A stretch of 64,000 bases of DNA, from contig CM032124.1 in NCBI GenBank assembly GCA_018894105.1, positions 36,180,277 to 36,244,276 of the forward strand, read 5' to 3'. The first letter of the stretch is position 1, and each line of letters opens with the position of its first letter. Origin of the DNA: Jacaranda mimosifolia (lineage: Eukaryota; Streptophyta; Magnoliopsida; Lamiales; Bignoniaceae). Made by a program: the position numbers and the translations under genes. The notes under the pieces were generated by a model that was not told where the DNA came from, made no database searches, and worked only from the letters and a program-made list of their open reading frames with translations. Shown one piece after another: positions 35,474 through 46,010 of this stretch.

Positions 35474-38400
35474 TTAAGGTTTTGGCTTCACATACCTAAT
35501 CTCCCAGATCTCCACATCATTTCCACGTTCGTACTCTTGAACATACTGTGGGATCTCTTCTAGACCTACGAGTCTCCCGATGAAGCTGCCTGAACGTTCA
35601 AGAGCATCCTCATCAGCATCATCAGCCATTGTGATTCATATAACAGTTTAATGGGACTGATGGTTAAGACATGATATAGCATTGCTTACCTTCTTCGTCT
35701 TTAAGATAACTGAGGAAGTGTGAATAACCATTTGCCACAACTTCAAGATCATCGATGGTGAAGTTATACCGTTTTTCTAGAGCTAGGTATAATACCTGAA
35801 GTTAGAAATGAAAATCCAAAGTTTTCTTCCTTCAGAATAACGACGAAACATTATGCATAAAATCAGAAATCACTCATAGACCATTGCAATAAATCCAGTT
35901 GTAAGAAATTTACCTTTTCTGGAGTACTGGACATAATTACTTGTAATATACTGAAGAAGGCGTCGGTTAAGTCATCACTGTAAATTACATCAGCAGCTAA
36001 GAGCAAAGAAGCTGTCTGAAGCTCTTCAACTTCTGACATGCTCCAGCCATAGCTGCAGAAGGTAAGTGATTTTCTAGTTATCAATCTCTTAAGAAGAAGA
36101 AGATGGCCACGAAACCTCACAACTTCCATTAGACTTTCAATCAAATAATGAACTATAACTGCTTGGTACCTTTGTTGAGATGGAGAATTTACTACGACTT
36201 CAGGGGGCCATGGACGGTTCCAATCAAGTTCACGTACATATAGAGAAGCCTTTGGGTGAAAAATTCCAGCATTGAGATGAATGTTCTCGGCACAGTTTCC
36301 AAGTACTTCGTCACCCTGGTCTGCAGTATATTACACCACAATGATATTTACCAGAACACAATTCATGTATTTAGGCAATATAAAGTCACTAAACCATGAA
36401 TCCCGTAGAGCAACTTGCATGAAGGTGGCACAGAGTTCACACCTGAATCATTTGTAGTGTATAACAGAGAGCAAAAAGTGTGTAACTAATTACTGAAATC
36501 ATCAAGAATGTTGAAAAGGAATATCTAATGTATCAGACCCTCATAACCATAAGAAAACCTGACATTTCCCAAACTCCTACTTCACCTTGCTCCCATCTTT
36601 CTTAATTCATTTAAGCATTTCCACTTGCATAGCCATAACCAAGCCTTTTGTGAAACACCCTACTAAGCTTCTCTAGATTTTCTATTTATACTCTCACTCC
36701 CCTTCAAATTCAGCGGTCTAACGAAGTTATCATTAGTAGAAGCCCACATGCATGCAAGTAGTGAGAGCAAAGGAAAAGGCAGAAAATGCATGTCTGATTG
36801 CTAGACTTTAGAGAAAAGTACCATGACCATATAGAAGTAGCAAAGTAAAAACAACAGAGCAAATATGGCGAACAACCAGGACATATTGAGCAAATGACAC
36901 TTTGAGTTACACTTTACCAGTTATGAAGACAGTATTAGCAACACGGGCAAGCAACATGCTGACCAATCCTGGTAGAGATAATGAAAGAAACTCCTGTCAT
37001 ACAAGCAGCACTATCATCATCGAAGATTTACCTTCTGGAAAATTAAAACTATAATATCAGACTGGCATTTTAAGCTTCCTGGTTCTACCAATTAACAATT
37101 GACAAACTCCAGGACTCCCAAAGTTAAGCACAAGAAACTTTACCAGTACCAGCTCCAAGCTCTACGGCAACAATTCCTTCAAAATTGGATGATTTATACA
37201 TCATATGCAGCACAAAATCAGCTAGTACCAGTTCTGCTTTCCAAACCTGAATGAGGAAAAAACTCACATCAAAGGCATACAAACAAAGCAGAAGCATCAT
37301 TTAGAGCTTGCTAAAAAGAGTGTGTGTCATTTTAAAGAGAAAAATGCAAGAAAAGTGATGAATCCATCAAATTAAACAGGAAACTGGAACACCATCAACA
37401 AAGTACAGAATCAATAAGAAAAGAGCCTTGAAATGTTGGGTAGATGTGAGGGGCTTTGATATTTGAAAGATGTCAAGAACCTTATTACCTGGAGACCAAC
37501 TCTCGGAATGGATGAAGTGATGTTATGCTGGATGCTGATAACAACAGAATCCTTTCGTGGATCTGCAAATTAGACACCAAATAAATCCCATTAATATTTT
37601 AACCCCTTTTTCCCTTTTTGTTTTGCTGTTTTCTTTCTTCAGGAAAGGGTGTTAAAAATCTTTCAAGAAAAGAGAATCAAAAGATATCTTAACATCAAAA
37701 CACTTGTGCCATTACAACATTAAAGCTACAAACAACCGTAACCAGGGACAACCTGTTCATGATTAAACTGAAAAAATGCCAAAGCAAAGCCACACATTAA
37801 ACTGCTAAACGATCGTAACAATAAGAGTTTATCTTGCTAGCTAGAAATAGAAGCACACCATGTCAATATTTGGCCCTTCTCAAAGTTTAATACAATAAAA
37901 GTTGGCATAAGTGAAAAACATAACCTTTTCAACTCTATTCCATATTAACAAAATGCAAAAAGAGATAGATAACAGAATCCATGCTGTAAATGGGCAAAAC
38001 CAATGAACTTCTAAATGATGCATTCTACTAAAACAAATAAAAGAGAAAAAGGAAACGACATGCAAAGCTTTGCTTCCAAAGAAAAACAGTGAAATCTCTA
38101 GCCGCAACAGTAGGTAAACTTGTTCAGCTATTGGCAACTTCAAATTACAGTTCAAGCAACAGAAGTGAAAAACAAAGATGAATTGACTGATAAAATGACT
38201 AAGTTCCCATTGAAGAACTGGACTTACTGTGCCGTCGAGTTGGAACTAAATCTCCATCTTCATCCACTTCACAAACTTTTGCCCTCATTGAATTCAAACC
38301 ATCTTCAATCTGTTCATCTCCTACATAATTAACAAGAAATTAATATCTTTTCACATAAGCAATCATAGGAAATTTTCTTAATATCTTTTAGATTATGCAT

Positions 38401-38593
38401 ATCTTCTTCAAAAAAAAAAAAATTGAAAAGAGAAACCCTAACGAGGTGGGAGTGAGATGGTGAAATGGGAGATGTGGGGCCCGGAGTGGTTCGGGGGGCA
38501 CCCCAGGTGAACCTCACTCATCACTTGCTCGTCTCCCAAGTCTCCTCCGCCTTCCGCCGTATGCGACGGCGCATCTCCTTCATCGCATTCCAT
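35474..38593 (-). CDS. METTL22: METTL22-like protein lysine methyltransferase (327 aa, nine exons)
   Basis: Exons: 38593-38443, 38320-38228, 37562-37489, 37246-37144, 36968-36918, 36320-36170, 36052-35914, 35795-35690 and 35589-35474. All introns are GT/AG, phases agree, total 984 nt. This is a seven-beta-strand, family-16 methyltransferase. Motif I, VELGAGTG, falls at about residues 134-141 over the exon 4/5 junction, an acidic strand-2 residue at about D158 ([15 protein letters not shown]), and the post-II motif ADVIY at 228-232. [12 protein letters not shown] is a METTL22-type block. Human METTL22 methylates a lysine of the DNA/RNA-binding protein Kin17; the plant substrate is an inference. 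The last intron is only 100 nt, and its acceptor (GTTCAG|GCAGC) was chosen because an earlier AG brings an immediate stop. The start codon lies about 53 bp from a hAT terminus. Confidence 0.88.
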
Positions 38594-38818
38594 TTTTACC
38601 ACTATCCAGACTTTAGACCGCGGAAAAAATAAAAATAAAAATACAAGGAGAGTGGCAAACGCGCCAGCCCGGCAACGACCAGCTTAGGCTCGTGACGGGC
38701 CAGCTCGGTAACCACCCGCCTAGGCCCGTAATGGGCCAGCCCGGAACGACTCATATAGTGCAGTTGACTCTACGGCCCAACGGTTATTTTTGTATAAGTC
38801 CAAAGAATTTGAAAGTTC

Positions 38819-38826
38819 TATAAATA
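38819..38826 (+). promoter_or_regulatory. TATA box of the hAT transposase gene
   Basis: CTATAAATACC is followed downstream by a likely 5' UTR exon. A candidate intron from 38995 (ATG|GTATCA) to 39081 (TTTTTCCAG) ends 12 bp before the transposase ATG at 39094. Confidence 0.45.
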
Positions 38827-39093
38827 CCGCGCTCCAATATTTCTTTCATTCTTATACCTTACAAACAAATTTCTTCCATTTTCGATTTACCATATAAATC
38901 TTAATAATTCTCATTTTACTCTATTAATTCTGTCAAAATTAGGAATTTCTCCAATTCTTGGCCAGGGAGGAAGCATCATCAAGAGCGCTGAATGGTATCA
39001 TCTCTAAATTTTCCACATAGTAATAATTTGCACATTTTGGGTAATTTTCACTCAAATTTCTAGAACTTTTTTTTTTTCCAGATTTCTGCTGCA

Positions 39094-40841
39094 ATGGCTG
39101 CAAGTTCAGTTTCGACCCGAAGGAGCACTAACGAAATTGAAATTTTCACTTACTTGCATGAGCAGATGGTCAAAGAACTAACCAGGTTAACAATTTCGGT
39201 AGGCTTTCATCTAAATTTCGGCGAAAAGCCTTCTTTTGTGGAGTATATGACAGATTGTGTGAATCCTTGTTGTAGAAATGTTACACAGAGCACTATGATA
39301 AGGGAAGCTACGAAGGAATTTAACAAGTTGAAAAGGGAGCTGCATTCTACTTTTGCATTCTTAGCCATAGAGTTGCATTAGCTTGTGATGTTTGGCGCAA
39401 CGAGAATCGTCTAAATTTTATTCGTATTAGAGCACATTGGATATGTAGTGATTGGATAATGCAGAGGAGGATTATCAACTTTAAAATGCTTGATTTTCCC
39501 ATTCGTTCTGTTAGCATATCTGATCCCATTATAAACTCTATGGATACTTGGGGAATTAAGGATAAGATATTTTCTATAACTTTGGATGATGTTTGTGACA
39601 ATGATAAGTCTGGAAATGAGATTAAGAATGTTGTCTGTCCCATTTTGGATGGAAAACTGTTTCGTGTTAGATGTGCTTGTCGTGTTTTCAATTCATGTGT
39701 TGTGGATGGTTTGGAGGTTGTGAGCGGACATATAACCAAGATTTGGAATGGGATTGCACTTCCACATTATAGGATGGAGAGCTTTATCAAATTGTGTGAG
39801 AAATATGGTCTGAAACCTAGGTGTGCCATGTTTGATGATGAGATCAACTGGAATTCTACTTGGCAAATGTTGAAAAATTGCATGCTATACAAGGATGTTC
39901 TTACTGAATTTATTGCATCAAATTGGCCTGGCGATGAATCTGTTGAGATTACTGAACAAGATTGGGAAGTTGCATCTGTTTATTGCAGATTTCTGGATGT
40001 GTTTTATGAAGTAGTTGATTATGTATCTGGTAATTATCATCCGTCGTCTAGTGGGATTCTTCTTCACTTGGTTAACATTGCTAAACTGTTTTCTAAATAT
40101 AGAGGAAATGCTAGTTATAAAGAGAAAATCTGGGTTATGGAAGAGAAATTTCTGAAGCAGTGTGAGAGAATCACAGATTTATACTGTTTGGCTGCCATCA
40201 TGGACCCCCGGATCAAATTATCAGGCTGCGAGTGTCTGATGGAATCCTTTTATCAGTGCACTGATAATGTGAAGGTAAATGTAGAAGAAGAAAAGATACG
40301 AATATCAAATTTGTTGCATGAGATGTATAAAGCGTATGCAGAAGTGAAGCAGGCCTCTTCATCCAAGCCCTCTTTACGCACAAGTGGTTTTGCCTGGTTG
40401 ACAATAAGTCAGAAGAAGCAACAAACGGCATGTTCAGCCTTCAACAAACTTAGCCTCTATTTGCAGACTCCCTTTGAATACTATGAATTTGAAATGGAAG
40501 AAGAGTTTGATATTTTGGAATGGTGGGGTTGTCCATGAAGTAGCTTATCCGGTGGTTGCCACCATGGCTCGTGACCCACTTAGGACTCCTGTCTCAACTC
40601 TAGCACCGGATTGTGCTTTCGTCATAAATCCAGGGAAAGATTAGGGATAAATCATATCACTTGAGGGCGAGTGTACTGGAGATTTACACCTGTTTGAGGG
40701 ATTGGTTCAATGCTGAGATAAGAAGACAAGGAGAAAGACCATTTGATAATGATGAAGCAAACAGCTATGGATCTGGAGATGAAGAAGCAATCATAATTCA
40801 TGACTTGGAAGGTCCAAAAATACCTTTTCCCTGCTTTTCTC
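39094..40841 (+). pseudogene. hAT transposase, frameshifted and lacking the BED zinc finger
   Basis: The first frame, 39094-39381, begins MAASSVSTRRS and covers the region just before the catalytic core (FVEYMTDCVNP). The frame then shifts by one near 39340-39366. The open frame containing 39459-40538 continues with HRVALACDVW, QRRIINFKMLDFP, WGIKDKIFSITLDDVC, GKLFRVRCACRVFN and the C-terminal ILEWWG of the hAT dimerisation domain. A second shift near 40530 is needed to reach YPVVATMARD and PVSTLAPDCAF, after which stops appear. A further piece, LRASVLEIYTCLRDWF, matches the usual hAT ending. The N-terminal BED finger is absent. This is a dead copy of the family that includes DAYSLEEPER/RICESLEEPER-type genes, not a domesticated gene, because the core is broken. 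Confidence 0.85.
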
Positions 40842-41185
40842 ATCGATATAATCTCTTATGCTGTGTAGTAATTCTCATTTTCTTGTCATCTGTTAGTGAT
40901 TTACTTTGAAAAATTTTATGATATCATTTATGAAATCTGTGGTTTCTTCCCATTGCATCATTTGTTAGTGTTAAATAATAAATGCATCAAGATCACAGCA
41001 TGATATATAAAAAATATTAATATATATTCATAAAGAATATGAATATGGTTTACAATACAACCTAGCAATGATGGATGAATTTATATAGGAGAACTATAAG
41101 AAGCTAGAACAATTCCAACCTATTAAGAACAATGTAATGAAACATATAAAGAATGTAAGCATATGATTCTTTGCTTCTGACAACA

Positions 41186-43887
41186 TCAATCTGATTTATT
41201 TCCCCTAAGAGCTGCAAGTTTAGCAACAAAGTCGTCATAGTCCGGCAACTTAGGATGCACGTGAGCCTTGGCATTTAATAGGTCAGGCTGGAATGAAGTG
41301 GCTCTAGTGTGTTTTCTAGGAGTCTCTGTTGGACTTGTTGGTTCAGCAGGAAGAGACGAGGCTCTGCTTGGACCATCTCTACTTCTATTTTTCATTGCTT
41401 TGCTTGAATCTGCTGAATCATGAACTGCCTCTGATTTGCCCTTTTTCCTACTGTAGTGTTGTAGAAGCTTGTCCATCATCTTCTCTTCATCGTCTCGTTG
41501 ATCGCATCCGCCATCATCGAAGTATTTCAAGATTCTTTGGCCCTCTGCTGCCTTTTCTTTATTTACCTCTTTCAATTTCTCTTTCTCATCATCTGGCGGA
41601 GGTTTAAGGTTTCTCCTCCTAACTGATTTGGGCACTGGCTTAGCCTTAAGAGCCGAAGCATCTTGGTCATGTTTCTCCTCAGCATCAGCACAATCAGCTT
41701 GTTCTGCTTCTCTTAGGCTGCTCTTCTTCGATTTATCAACTTCAGCTTTAGTGTAAGGAGGAGGAATTGACTTGTATTTAAAGGGCTTATCTTTGTTTTC
41801 TTCTTCCTTGGGAACATTTCTTACAGATGCTGGTTCATTGGGATTCTCATTTCTCTTCATAATATCCACTTGAATGTCCTTGAAAGGAGAGACTTCATGT
41901 TTTTCAGGCAATGGAGGGCCTATTTCATCCTTTTGAGGTGCTGCAGCACTTTCATTTTTCCTAGGAAATCTGTCTTCATTTCTTGTGGCTTCTTTTTGCC
42001 CATAATAATATGAATTGTCCCCCTTCCTCTCGGGATCAAATTCATCTTTCTTTTGAACTGAACTGTCAGTGTTGCTTGGCAAAGAATACTCACTATCATC
42101 AGTTTCCTCAGCAGAATTCTGCAAAAAAGTCCGATATTTCACCAAAAAAATAATCAAGCTTCAAAGTTCTTCGAATGAGGCCAAACAACACTCAATCTAC
42201 GCTCCAAATAGAAAAGAATAAAAACAAATAGTACCAAAAAAATAATCATAATCGATAATCAGGAGTTACCATCTTTTTCTTCTTTTTATTGTGACTAAAT
42301 AAATAGGAGTAATATTTTGAAGAACCAAGGACATAAAATCTTACAATCTCAGGACACCTTGTTATATGCATATTCATTGAGGTTTACCTAGAGGAGGATA
42401 CCTTGTTATATGCATATTCATTGTAAAACTTATTTTCCAGAGCTTTTGAATTCCATTCTAAGCCAGATTCTGCAGCTATATCTTGCAACAACTGAAGCTT
42501 CATCTCTTTCAAATGCGGGCCCGACTTCAACTTCTCAGAAAACTGAACAAAAGACATCATAAATTTCACTTCACTGAGAAAAGGAACATGGAAATATCAA
42601 ACAAACCACACAAACAAGCATTAACTGGCACCTGTTTATTGACATAATAATCGAGGGATTTCCCATATCTATCAGAAAATATTTTTCTCAGCTCCCTTAA
42701 CTCTGGCAGATCAGCAAATCTCGCTGCTGCAAACATCAAACCTGACACGGCTTCCTTGCACTCTTCAGGACATTCACTGTTTTTTAAGACACATTTTAGT
42801 ATTTCCACAGAACTCCAACATAGGATAAGTAGGAATTAGGAAAGGGTTCACAATACCTCTGTTTGTCCATAGCTGAAAGATGCTTCAAGATATGTTCACA
42901 ATATTGATCGAGCAGCTCGTAACAGGTTGTCATGTTCATCTCGGCCATAAGCCCTTCAGCCTGTTTCAACATTTGAAAATAACAGTTCTATAAATCACAT
43001 CAATCAAGGATCTGGGAGTTCACAAAACGTAGAATTAGGCTGTCTCGGTTTTAGCTTAATATTTGTTGTCAAATTAGGTTGTCTAGGATCATCACAAAAG
43101 TAAAAGCCTTAAAACTACGGTCCCATGATGAAAATTTATTGCAAGAAACCTGGACAGCTGGATGAGATGAAAGTGGAATGGTTGAAACCAGGCCTAAGGG
43201 GATAAAATGCAATCTAGAACCCTTTCGTCAACCTCCTATTCTTCCAAAAAATACATCGAGTAAATCTCAAGCTTATTTCCCAACAAACCAACCAATACGA
43301 TCCATATTTTTATACACCAAAAACTGCTATTAAGTTCCCCAAAAAACTCACATTTACCCATTCAACAGAGGGGAACCTTAATAAACTCGAAAAATTGTAT
43401 GCTATACTTAAAAAATTCCTTTCAAGATTTTTGGTCCTTAAAATCCTCGAAGAAATAAGGGATGCATATCTTGAAGAGGATTCAAGAATCAAAGTGAAAA
43501 TTGGTAAGGACCAATTTAAGTCAAGAAATTCTTGAATATGCACAACACAAAGAATCAAAAACTCAGAAAAGTTTATTAACTTAAAAAAAAAAAAAAAATG
43601 AAACAGAAGAAGAAGAAATATTACCCTGCCATAGGCATTAACATCCAACCCATTTTTAAGCAGATCAACAACATCATTCTTCAGATACTTCTGCATTGCA
43701 TTTCTCTTCTTCCTTATCATCTCAATTCGGGTCCTCGTCAGCTTAATATTCGACTTGCTATTCCAAGAAAAAAATAAAAATAAAAATAAACCCAAAAATA
43801 TACCAAGAAAATCAGACAATATATATATACACACAAATGCTCTTACCATTTGGAAAAAAATTTGCTTTTCAACAGCCCAACAAACAT
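41186..43887 (-). CDS. IST1-like protein (regulator of Vps4 / ESCRT-III family, 498 aa)
   Basis: Six exons: 43887-43847, 43757-43625, 42960-42857, 42776-42632, 42542-42402 and 42118-41186. All are GT/AG, phases agree, 1497 nt. The IST1 domain covers about residues 10-200: FFSKCKSNIKLTRTRIE, KRNAMQKYLKNDVVDLLKNG, NAYGRAEGLMAEM, the CPEECKEAVSGLMFAAARFADLPELRELR block and the GLEWNSKALENKFYNEY end. IST1 proteins bind CHMP1 and VPS4/LIP5 and control ESCRT-III disassembly in multivesicular body sorting. The long last exon encodes a low-complexity, charged tail, mostly Lys/Glu/Ser/Pro, without a domain I recognise. It ends in HVHPKLPDYDDFVAKLAALR, a short conserved block seen at the end of many plant IST1-like proteins. 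A duplicated donor follows exon 5. Confidence 0.9.
42352..42423. repeat. 44-bp duplication copying the exon 5 donor of the IST1-like gene
   Basis: Plus-strand CCTTGTTATATGCATATTC starts at 42357 and again at 42401, with identity for 23 bp and one mismatch just outside. On the coding strand each copy reads CATATAACAAG|GT. The exon-5 end is therefore present twice, 44 bp apart. Confidence 0.85.
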
Positions 43888-44481
43888 TTTTGTTTTTCTG
43901 GGCTGTTCTTTTCCTTTTCTCTTCTTATTTCTCTTCTTGAATGGAATCTAATAAGTCAAGATTGAATAAAGAACAGTTTTCAAGAAATGCACTTTTTAAT
44001 GCAGAAAAAAGGAATAACCCACATTCAAGAGAGCTGGAAAGGAAAGAAAAGAAGCTGTTTTCAGGGAGGAAAACTAAAAGGAATAACGAATTTCCAAGGC
44101 AAGAATTTGAAGGGGAAATAAAAGGAAATTTGAAAAAAAAAAAAAAAAAAGGGTTTAGCAGAATGCAGATAAGAGGGTATTCAAATCGCAATTAGAGAAC
44201 TTGAAGAAGATTACAACCTGTAAAATGGATGAAATTAATGCAACAGAATATATATACGTACAAAATAGATACATATTTTGTATATATATGTATAGTTAGG
44301 GAAGAATTCTTGCGTACAGGTGGGTGCTAACGGAAGTATAACTGTAAGGTGGTGAATTTACAGTAATGGGCTGGCTGTTTGGGTTGTAGTTGGGGAGGTG
44401 AGCGGCGGGAGGGAAGGGTAGATTGGGGAAATCACCCGGCGTAGTGGACAGAGCTACACAGAATACGAGGTGGGCGGGTCC

Positions 44482-44487
44482 CACGTG
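44482..44487. promoter_or_regulatory. G-box (CACGTG) upstream of the IST1-like gene
   Basis: The sequence CCACGTGTG is a G-box about 600 bp upstream of the start codon at 43887. A run of TATATATA at about 44248-44256 could serve as core promoter if the 5' UTR is long. Function is an inference from position. Confidence 0.35.
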
Positions 44488-45639
44488 TGTAGAGAGTGGG
44501 AGTGGAAAACGCGGGAGACAAATCTGCTGATATTCGGTCCATTCCCATGTTCCATGTTCTTAGGCTACACTCTCATGTACGTATATGTGTATGTATATAT
44601 GTATAAGTATTTATTTTTGTATTTGTACATTCATCAAATTGTAGGATATTATTTCCATAACGATGAAATATCATTTCAAATTTTGATCTAGTAATGTTCC
44701 TAGTATACCATTTTTATAAGATATTATTAATTTCTTTACACTATTTACCATAGTTTAATTTCATAATGTTTAGGGAGAAAATGAGGTTATTTTGGCGTAG
44801 GGTAATTAGGAAAAGGGTGTTCCTTGTAAGAAAGAGACAAGAATTAAGAAAGGGTGTTCCTTGTAAGAATTATATTTCCATAAATATGAAATATAATTTC
44901 AAATCATCCATTGTTCAACATTTTTATAAGGTATTATTATTTATTTATATGATCGATCATAATTTCATTTCATAATTTTATTAGAAAATTACTTTACTCT
45001 CGAGAAATTAAGAAAAGGGTTGTTCCTATAAGAAAGAAACATGAATTAAGAAAAAGTCTTACTATATCTTTTGTGTAATTTTTAAGAGCTTTTGGAACTG
45101 GTAAATTTAATCTAACACAATTGTCATTTATTTACACATCCCACGTGTAAAGCGATCATAATATTTTTAGGTCTTTTTAGACTCAGAACTCTCTCGAAGT
45201 TTGTGTGTGTGTAAAAAAATTACCTCATAGTATATGCATCATGTGTTTGTGATGATAAAGTATAGAATATTTAAATCCTTTAATTTATTTGTCATAAACA
45301 AAGTGAATGAAGAGATTATGGTCCTTATTGACAATTTGTGGGGTGTCTCTATAAGTGCGGATAGCCAAAAAAAATACCATATTTACGAGGATTACTATGG
45401 GGATTTGGAGTTTACAATGCATATGTACTTTGAATGTTTCATTCTTTTAATTTGAGAACACTCTTATTAATATTTTATTTGGTTTTGGTTATATATTTGG
45501 ACTTGTTCTTTGTATTATTTACCTTCTGCAATTTGTCGGGTTACAATTTGCAATAATAATTATTTATAGTTCTAACAAAGTTGATGTAACATTCCAAGTT
45601 TGACCAGTATAAATTTCATTAGCAACATAAATAATTTTT
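44488..45639. other. Intergenic DNA with a diverged tandem duplication
   Basis: Apart from the repeat at 44646-45060, no gene is recognised. Short frames at 44766-44975 and 45234-45455 are not supported by any family signature. Confidence 0.4.
44646..45060. repeat. Diverged tandem duplication, two units of about 200 bp
   Basis: The first unit (ATTATTTCCATAACGATGAAAT onward) is echoed by the second from about 44870 (ATTATATTTCCATAAATATG). Both continue through a TTTTTATAAG-TATTATTA block and end in GAAAAGGGTGTTCCTTGTAAG-like sequence. A 21-bp piece, AAAGGGTGTTCCTTGTAAGA plus one A, occurs exactly at 44812 and 44849. Confidence 0.6.
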
Positions 45640-45750
45640 ATTATTTACATACACACACGTACATTAAGATTTATCAGGGTTCGAACCCCAAATTTCATAT
45701 ATATAATTGTCAGTGTAGATATTATCAATTAATCACTCGATATATCATAA
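45640..45750 (-). mobile_element. tRNA-derived SINE (minus)
   Basis: Read on the minus strand there is an A-box-like CGAGTGATTAATTGATAA and a perfect-looking B box GGGGTTCGAACCC, then a GTGTGTGTATG tail leading to an AT-rich end. Related to the 13150 element. Confidence 0.55.
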
Positions 45751-45882
45751 ATTCTTTAAAAATCAATCTATCAAATTAGTTATTATATAAACCAATTCTT
45801 CTAATTTTGAATTTTTTTTTTTTTTTTTGCTTATTTATTAGTATTGTTTGAAATATCATTGGCATTAGGTTACACCACACTT

Positions 45883-46010
45883 CTTTTTTTTTTATATATA
45901 TTTATATACACACACTAAGAGTCCATTAAAACTTAAACTCATGACTTTTCACATTACATAAAAATTTATGTCATTGAATCATCACAAGTCACTCGGCTTC
46001 ACTTGGTCAA
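45883..46010 (-). mobile_element. Degenerate SINE (minus) with poly-A tail
   Basis: The minus strand carries GCCGAGTGACTTGTGATGAT, an eroded B box ATGAGTTTAAGTTT, a GTGTGTGTATATAAA block and a terminal A run (T run at 45883-45892 on the plus strand). Same family as the neighbour at 45640. Confidence 0.5.

Larger units (their letters stand above)
38646..40841 (+). mobile_element. hAT element remnant (Ac/Tam3 type), 5' end present, 3' end not found
   Basis: The left end AAGGAGAGTGGCAAACGCGCC resembles plant hAT termini of the TAGGGGTGGCAAACGGGCC type. Subterminal DNA at 38660-38755 has repeated GGGCCAGC/CCCGGNAACGA units. A transposase remnant follows. No matching GTTTGCCAC terminus or duplication is visible before the IST1-like gene, so the 3' border is a guess set by the end of transposase similarity. 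Confidence 0.65.

Noticed and set aside
43941..44195. Lys/Glu-rich 84-codon plus frame
   Set aside because: Low-complexity purine-rich DNA antisense to the IST1-like 5' region; no family similarity.
45675..45687. GGGTTCGAACCCC, considered as a tRNA gene T-arm
   Set aside because: No cloverleaf can be built around it; it fits the B box of a SINE.
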